Of a stretch of DNA of 64,000 nt, positions 60,794 through 64,000 are shown one piece after another; the stretch's first letter is position 1, and each line of letters starts with the position of its first letter. Source of the stretch: Euonymus europaeus. Taxonomy: Eukaryota; Streptophyta; Magnoliopsida; Celastrales; Celastraceae. Location: positions 21,142,001-21,206,000 of the forward strand of contig OY756970.1 in assembly GCA_963580455.1 (NCBI GenBank). The letters are read 5' to 3'. The notes below the pieces were generated by a model that saw only the letters and a program-made list of their open reading frames with translations, had not been told where the DNA came from and searched no databases. The position numbers and the translations under genes were made by a program.

Positions 60794-62423
60794 GGATACA
60801 GCTCTGTTGACTCAAAGGAAACAATGATAGTCTCTGTTCTTCTCAGCAGTTTAAACCTATCCAGACTCACTGATGTTTCATGTGATAGAGTTCTCTAATT
60901 TTTACAGTTAATCTATTATATTCCGACTCCACATACGAATGACAATTTTTAATTGGTCAACGTGTATGGCGGATACTAGAAATGCTAGAAAAAGGGTGAA
61001 GCAGATAGATAATCATTCAATGAGAGGCAACTCCAACAATTGATGGGAATCTAATCCAACACGGGCTTACCATTTTTTGTCAAGGACTTTCCATGGCGAC
61101 AGAAAGAAGGAAAAGTAGCTATTAGGCCTACTAAAGCTTGGGGTGAGATGAGAACATTGGAAAATTAGCATTTAGACCCGTGGAAACTTGAGGGTGGCTG
61201 TAGGGAGAATTATCCCGCATTGATAAATCATGCCTCCTATTATAATTTATAAGGGTAGACAATTCTCACAATAATAAGCCTATTTTCTAATAATGAATTA
61301 ATTTCATCCCTTTGTGATTGGATTTACTTGAGCGTAGACGTAAAAACCCTCTTGGGAGTGTGCCCTAATTGCTGAGGCTTAGGGTGGTGGTTCTAGTAAG
61401 AAATTGCACACGACTTAGTTTGATAGAGAGGTTGGCTCAAAAATTATAAACTGGTATATACACCGTTAAAATAAAACTTGTGTATAAACTGTCAAATTAA
61501 ACTACTTTAAGCTGAGTAGATGTTTGGTAGTGCTAATTTGTTCATAGAGTAAAAACTGTCAATTTATCAATAATGGTATTTAAAGTAATTTAATAATAAT
61601 ACACAACAAATAAGTGTTAATTTGTCATATTTAATTATCCACAAAAATTTCAAAATTACAATGAAAATATTAAACACTAACACCGACACCTAATTTGTCA
61701 TATATTATTTATCAATAATTAAAATTAAAACTTTACAATATAAGTTTATTAACATTAATTTATATACATAAGTAACAAAAAAAACAAACCACTTTAAAAT
61801 TGCGGAAGAGGAAGACTTTTTTTACTGTTATAGAGGAATATGATGGTTTTACTTTTTTGCACAATTATTGGTGAAAGGTTGTCCTCTTTTACGTCATCCG
61901 ATTCAATATTTGTGTAACAACTATTTATATATAGGAGAGCAATTGAGGAAAAATGGCACGCCGGTCTCAAAAAAGCTCATATGATCAACAATGATTTTTT
62001 GAGCGGCATATTCTGACTTATAAGCCATTGTTTAACATCTGTTTAGCAACTTGAGAGGTGGACAGGTTATAATGCTGGCGTCAGAAGCTGTACACCTTTG
62101 TACCAAACGGTGCCGTTATCAATTTTTCATTGTATACAGCACTAGAGGGATGCAAAGGATTAAACTTATAAAAATACCGCAGATAGTATAACGAGCAAAC
62201 ACAATAATTTGGATGATGCATGATTCAACTTGCAGTGACGGAGGTATTTGAATAAAATAGAATAAGCAAATACATACACCAATTAACAGTACAATCCTTT
62301 ACACCAATCATATGCTTCCCAAGCCCCAATAAAATTTGAGTAAATATCATCAGGACCATTCGATATGAAAACCCTAGCTAGTGTTACCTTGGCCGTCCAA
62401 AATTTACTGTACATACTAATTCT
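60794..62423. other. intergenic, convergent 3' flanks
   Basis: AT-rich DNA between the CCT3 pseudogene and the kinesin gene. A stretch near 61440-61700 holds AAACTGTCAAATT-like words similar to those in the last reductase introns (48090-48160, 54380-54450), perhaps a dispersed repeat. No gene was seen. Confidence 0.4.
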
Positions 62424-63863
62424 CTACATGGAATGGCGGCCATCTGTCCTATCTTTTGCTACTCGTTCTTCTTGAATCTCTTCCAAATCTTCTTCATCTC
62501 CTCTCCTACCTGCTTGCTCCTTCCAATATGAAACCAATTTTTTCAGACGAGCTATCTCTTTATTAGAAACATTTTTGCTCGGATCATTTACGATTGACCG
62601 GACTCTTGAAGCATACCTGTGTCACAAAAAGAAAAGTGCCATCACAGCCACAGAAAGTAGCACCAAACAATATTATTCACATTGCCTAAACAAAGGACCA
62701 GCGTAAGACTGCTAAAGGACAAATTTACTATCGAATTTTATAAGTTATTTGTAAAACAGCAATAAGTTTTTGACAAGGAAGGTGACTACTGCCTTTTGAC
62801 AGGGTATTTTATCTCTATCACTCAACTTCGAATTTGATAATTTACTTGGAAAAAAAAACAAAAATAGCAGGAGAGGATTGAAAACATACATCAGAGAGTT
62901 GTAGGTCTCCTCCAAATTTGATTCGGCAGGAGATACGTTCACGAACATTAGTGTCTTGGCATTGCCACCGAGCGAATCACTCATTAACATCGTCAACTTG
63001 TGGTTCCTATAAGGAATGTGTTGACCACTAGAAGACAGAGCACTAATAACATCCCCAAGTGCTGAAAGTGATTTGTTGATGCTCTGTGCCTCCTTAAGTT
63101 GACAACCAACAGAGCCCGACTTCTTCACCCTTTCTGAACCAGCAAGGTCCACAAAACTCAGCTGCATGGGAAATAATAAATTGGAAAGATATAAATAATA
63201 AATAAAGAGAAACTTTGGACGAACCTAACAACAAATGAATAATCTCCACAGGGCCCTCACAATCCAGTTCACTTTATTCCAAGTAACAAGTATTTTCATT
63301 CTTATTTATAATTCCATGAGAGAGACCACGAAAATTTAAGTCACATGTATAGGTAAATCGAGGTGTTTGAGGATACATTAAACATAATATATTGCCATTC
63401 GGCCAATACCTTCCCCCTGGCAACAGACTGAGTTTGAAGGTTGGTACTTTCAATCACAATTGAAAGAACCAAATGAGATCTAGAACTTTCTTCATTCATT
63501 TGAGTCCCAGATGTATGCCGTCTTTCAGATCCTTTCTGAATAATGATTTTTAATTCCTCATATGTTGATATTGGTATAATGGATGCATGTTCCACAGATA
63601 CCATGCCCTAAAGACAACAAATACATAGCAATGAAATATACTCCTGAAATTTTGAAAACTAAAAGAAACTGGAAGAAATCAAGGATAGATATCAGAAACA
63701 AACTTACAAACAGTCAATGTCAAAATACAACAGAGTTATCAATAACATTCCAAATAAAAGTAATTACCTTTGAATCTTTTTTAATCTCCAACTTAGACTG
63801 CTTTGCATTCTTTGGTGAAAGAAGGTCTACGAGGGTATCTTGATACAACTCCACCATGTAAGC
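62424..63863 (-). CDS. KCBP: kinesin-14, KCBP/ZWICHEL type, C-terminal part (5' end outside window)
   Basis: Minus-end-directed microtubule motor regulated by calcium-calmodulin; in Arabidopsis it acts in trichome shape and cell division. Four terminal exons on the minus strand (63863-63768, 63607-63410, 63161-62890, 62616-62424) join in phase to 252 residues. The motor parts seen are [11 protein letters not shown], switch [10 protein letters not shown], switch II DLAGSE, and [16 protein letters not shown]. The motor is followed by a neck-like [15 protein letters not shown] and then [15 protein letters not shown], which corresponds to the calmodulin-binding helix of KCBP. A motor at the C-terminus with this helix after it is the KCBP arrangement. 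The protein ends GRHSM at 62424. The P-loop, MyTH4 and FERM domains must lie beyond base 64000. No lesion is seen. Confidence 0.88.
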
Positions 63864-64000
63864 CTGCACATGTTCCAATTGCTGTTAAGCTTCATTGCGG
63901 ATTGTGGTACTGATTGATCAATCTCAGACATAGCATGTATAAGAGGAATTTTGTAAAACCAAGAAGACGAATTAATAACCATAAAAAACCATGCATGTGT
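63864..64000 (-). other. kinesin intron
   Basis: Sequence upstream (on the minus strand) of the acceptor at 63864. It is AT-rich and has no exon-like frame, so it is taken as intron running off the window. Confidence 0.6.

Noticed and set aside
1..64000. A novel defence system, CRISPR array or biosynthetic cluster
   Set aside because: All intact genes belong to known plant families with unrelated roles; there is no array of regularly spaced repeats and no group of cooperating unknown genes.

Overview
The window is nuclear DNA of a flowering plant, almost certainly a eudicot. It is AT-rich, its genes are broken by many short introns, and the gene families are plant-specific (gibberellin 20-oxidase, subfamily-A GATA factor, KCBP-type kinesin, plant mobile domain, eugenol-synthase-like reductases). 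It also carries plant mobile elements and a scrap of chloroplast 23S rRNA gene. There is no operon, CRISPR array or prokaryotic feature. Gene models were built by hand from reading frame, splice sites and recalled family motifs; exon joins are phase-checked for the intact genes.

Layout. 954-8815 (+): the last 16 exons of POLD1 (DNA polymerase delta catalytic subunit). 10716-10787 (+): tRNA-Pro(UGG). 10930-12598 (-): an intact three-exon gibberellin 20-oxidase. Its start and about 2 kb of upstream DNA are duplicated in tandem at 15411-16650, leaving a truncated copy of exon 1. 16651-19905: gene-poor, with tandem repeats and the plastid rRNA insert. 19906-20625 (-): GATA factor. 24443-34022 (+): a 25-exon SNF2 ATPase of the CHR24/ERCC6-like group, whose N-terminus contains a tandemly multiplied exon+intron unit. 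35317-35634 (-): small one-helix membrane protein with an intron in its 5' UTR.

37341-44800 is a transposon cluster: a 4.1-kb hAT element with perfect 8-bp target-site duplications and a broken transposase; a 357-bp Mutator-type MITE with a perfect 9-bp duplication; and a Mutator-like element carrying a decayed plant-mobile-domain gene.

44333-55803 is a two-copy tandem duplication. Each unit holds the 3' end of the mobile-domain element, a promoter, an intact five-exon eugenol-synthase/PCBER-family reductase (46323-48751 and 51759-55061; 5 of 320 residues differ) and the start region of a CCT3 gene. The recombination junction is visible at about 49513. The copies differ by a promoter minisatellite (five units against one) and by MITE insertions in the last intron. 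55876-60793 (+) is an intron-containing CCT3 (TCP-1 gamma) copy with stops, frameshifts and a lost splice acceptor, read here as an unprocessed pseudogene. 62424-63863 (-) is the C-terminal part of a KCBP-type kinesin-14 running off the right edge.

The genes have unrelated housekeeping, hormone and specialised-metabolism roles and do not form one pathway. The most notable structure is local duplication at several scales: exon+intron units in CHR24, the GA20ox upstream region, and the reductase segment.
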